Shown in pieces: positions 4,744 through 5,182 of a stretch of DNA of 5,182 nucleotides (positions within the stretch are counted from its first letter, which is position 1; every line of letters starts with the position of its first letter). The notes beneath the pieces are model-generated. The model searched no databases, was not told where the DNA came from, and saw only the letters and a program-made list of their open reading frames with translations. A program made the translations under genes and the position numbers. This stretch comes from Comamonas sp. (GTDB lineage Bacteria > Pseudomonadota > Gammaproteobacteria > Burkholderiales > Burkholderiaceae_C). The stretch is from NCBI GenBank assembly GCA_019236485.1, contig JAFAIY010000139.1:1-5182 (forward strand), in the 5' to 3' direction.

Positions 4744-5182
4744 CTATTGGGGAACCCGGATGACACGACTCAGATCTACGCCGAAACTTTGAGCCTTTTG
4801 CAGCAGCAAACGAAGTTGCTCCTCTGGGATGGACTTCTGGCGCGACAGCAGCCAGAAGTAATCCAGGCTGCCGCCAATGACCAGAGAGGTCTGGTATTCG
4901 TCGTCCAGGCTGACAACGTTATAGCCGCCGTAAAACGGGCCAAAAAACGAGACTTTCAGTGCCGCCACATTGGACGGCCCTAAAAATTGGGCTTTCCCCT
5001 CGGCTTCGCGCCATTCCTGCTTGCGCGCGTCAAAGCCTCGATTCAGCACGGAAATGCTGCCATCCGCGTTGAGCTGATAACGGGCTGCCGCTTGGATCAG
5101 ATTTTTCTCAAAGTGGTGATCAATGCGGGCCAGCTCATACCAAGTTCCAAGATAACGATTGATATCGAAATGGCTCACCGGC
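4744..5182 (-). CDS. blc: Bacterial lipocalin (Blc family), 5' end outside window
   Basis: Outer-membrane lipocalin of the Blc type, which in E. coli is a lipid-anchored beta-barrel that binds lysophospholipids and fatty acids and is induced under envelope stress. The visible part begins PVSHFDINRYLGTWYELARIDHHFE, with the lipocalin GTWYE signature. NRGFD and FGPFYGGYNVVSLDDEYQTSLVIGG follow, then DYFWLLSR, with a C-terminus like the E. coli protein. The frame is open to the window edge. A GTG at 5178 is not a credible start, because the family continues upstream of this point with a signal peptide and lipobox Cys (about 25-35 residues missing). About 146 codons are visible. It precedes the FAD oxidoreductase on the same strand at 130 bases; they may share transcription, although the gap contains a possible separate promoter. 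Confidence 0.93.
   Translation of the reverse strand, partial: PVSHFDINRYLGTWYELARIDHHFEKNLIQAAARYQLNADGSISVLNRGFDARKQEWREAEGKAQFLGPSNVAALKVSFFGPFYGGYNVVSLDDEYQTSLVIGGSLDYFWLLSRQKSIPEEQLRLLLQKAQSFGVDLSRVIRVPQ

Noticed and set aside
4660..4983. 107-codon plus-strand frame in the lipocalin/oxidoreductase gap
   Set aside because: Most of it is antisense to blc; no recognisable sequence and no ribosome site.
5176..5178. GTG at 5178 as the lipocalin start
   Set aside because: The frame stays open upstream, and Blc proteins have an N-terminal signal peptide before this conserved segment.

Overview
The window looks like chromosomal DNA from a GC-rich betaproteobacterium. Codon use and protein style suggest Burkholderiales, perhaps Comamonadaceae such as Comamonas or Delftia; this is an inference from gene content and GC-rich third positions, with no marker gene present. 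No RNA gene, CRISPR array, transposase or plasmid function was seen.

Left part (1-2555): the 3' end of a classical short-chain dehydrogenase (+) converges on an NAD(P)-binding epimerase-like protein (-). The epimerase-like gene is divergent from a LysR-family regulator (+) across a 93-base gap, the usual layout in which the regulator controls its divergent neighbour. Two hairpins lie after the LysR stop.

Middle (2556-3433): a 263-base gene-free gap carries terminator-like hairpins, a plausible sigma70 promoter and two dyads. It precedes the first half of a YbhG-like HlyD-family periplasmic adaptor. The adaptor breaks off near residue 166 of an expected ~330, and its last ~37 codons are antisense to other genes.

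Right part (about 3318-5182, all minus strand): a bacterial lipocalin (blc, 5' end outside the window), a renalase-like FAD-dependent amine-oxidase-fold oxidoreductase, a 53-residue zinc-ribbon protein of the DUF2256 type, and the first ~17 codons of a photolyase/cryptochrome gene coupled to DUF2256 by an ATGA overlap. This gene set recalls the light-responsive or photo-oxidative stress clusters of Gram-negative bacteria. A perfect 19-base inverted repeat sits upstream of the oxidoreductase.

The main anomaly is the junction at about 3317-3322. There the 5' halves of two convergent genes (adaptor on +, photolyase on -) are joined, so both 3' ends and whatever lay between them are missing. A deletion between two convergent genes gives exactly this pattern, and so does a chimeric assembly. 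An 11-base direct repeat flanks the joint.
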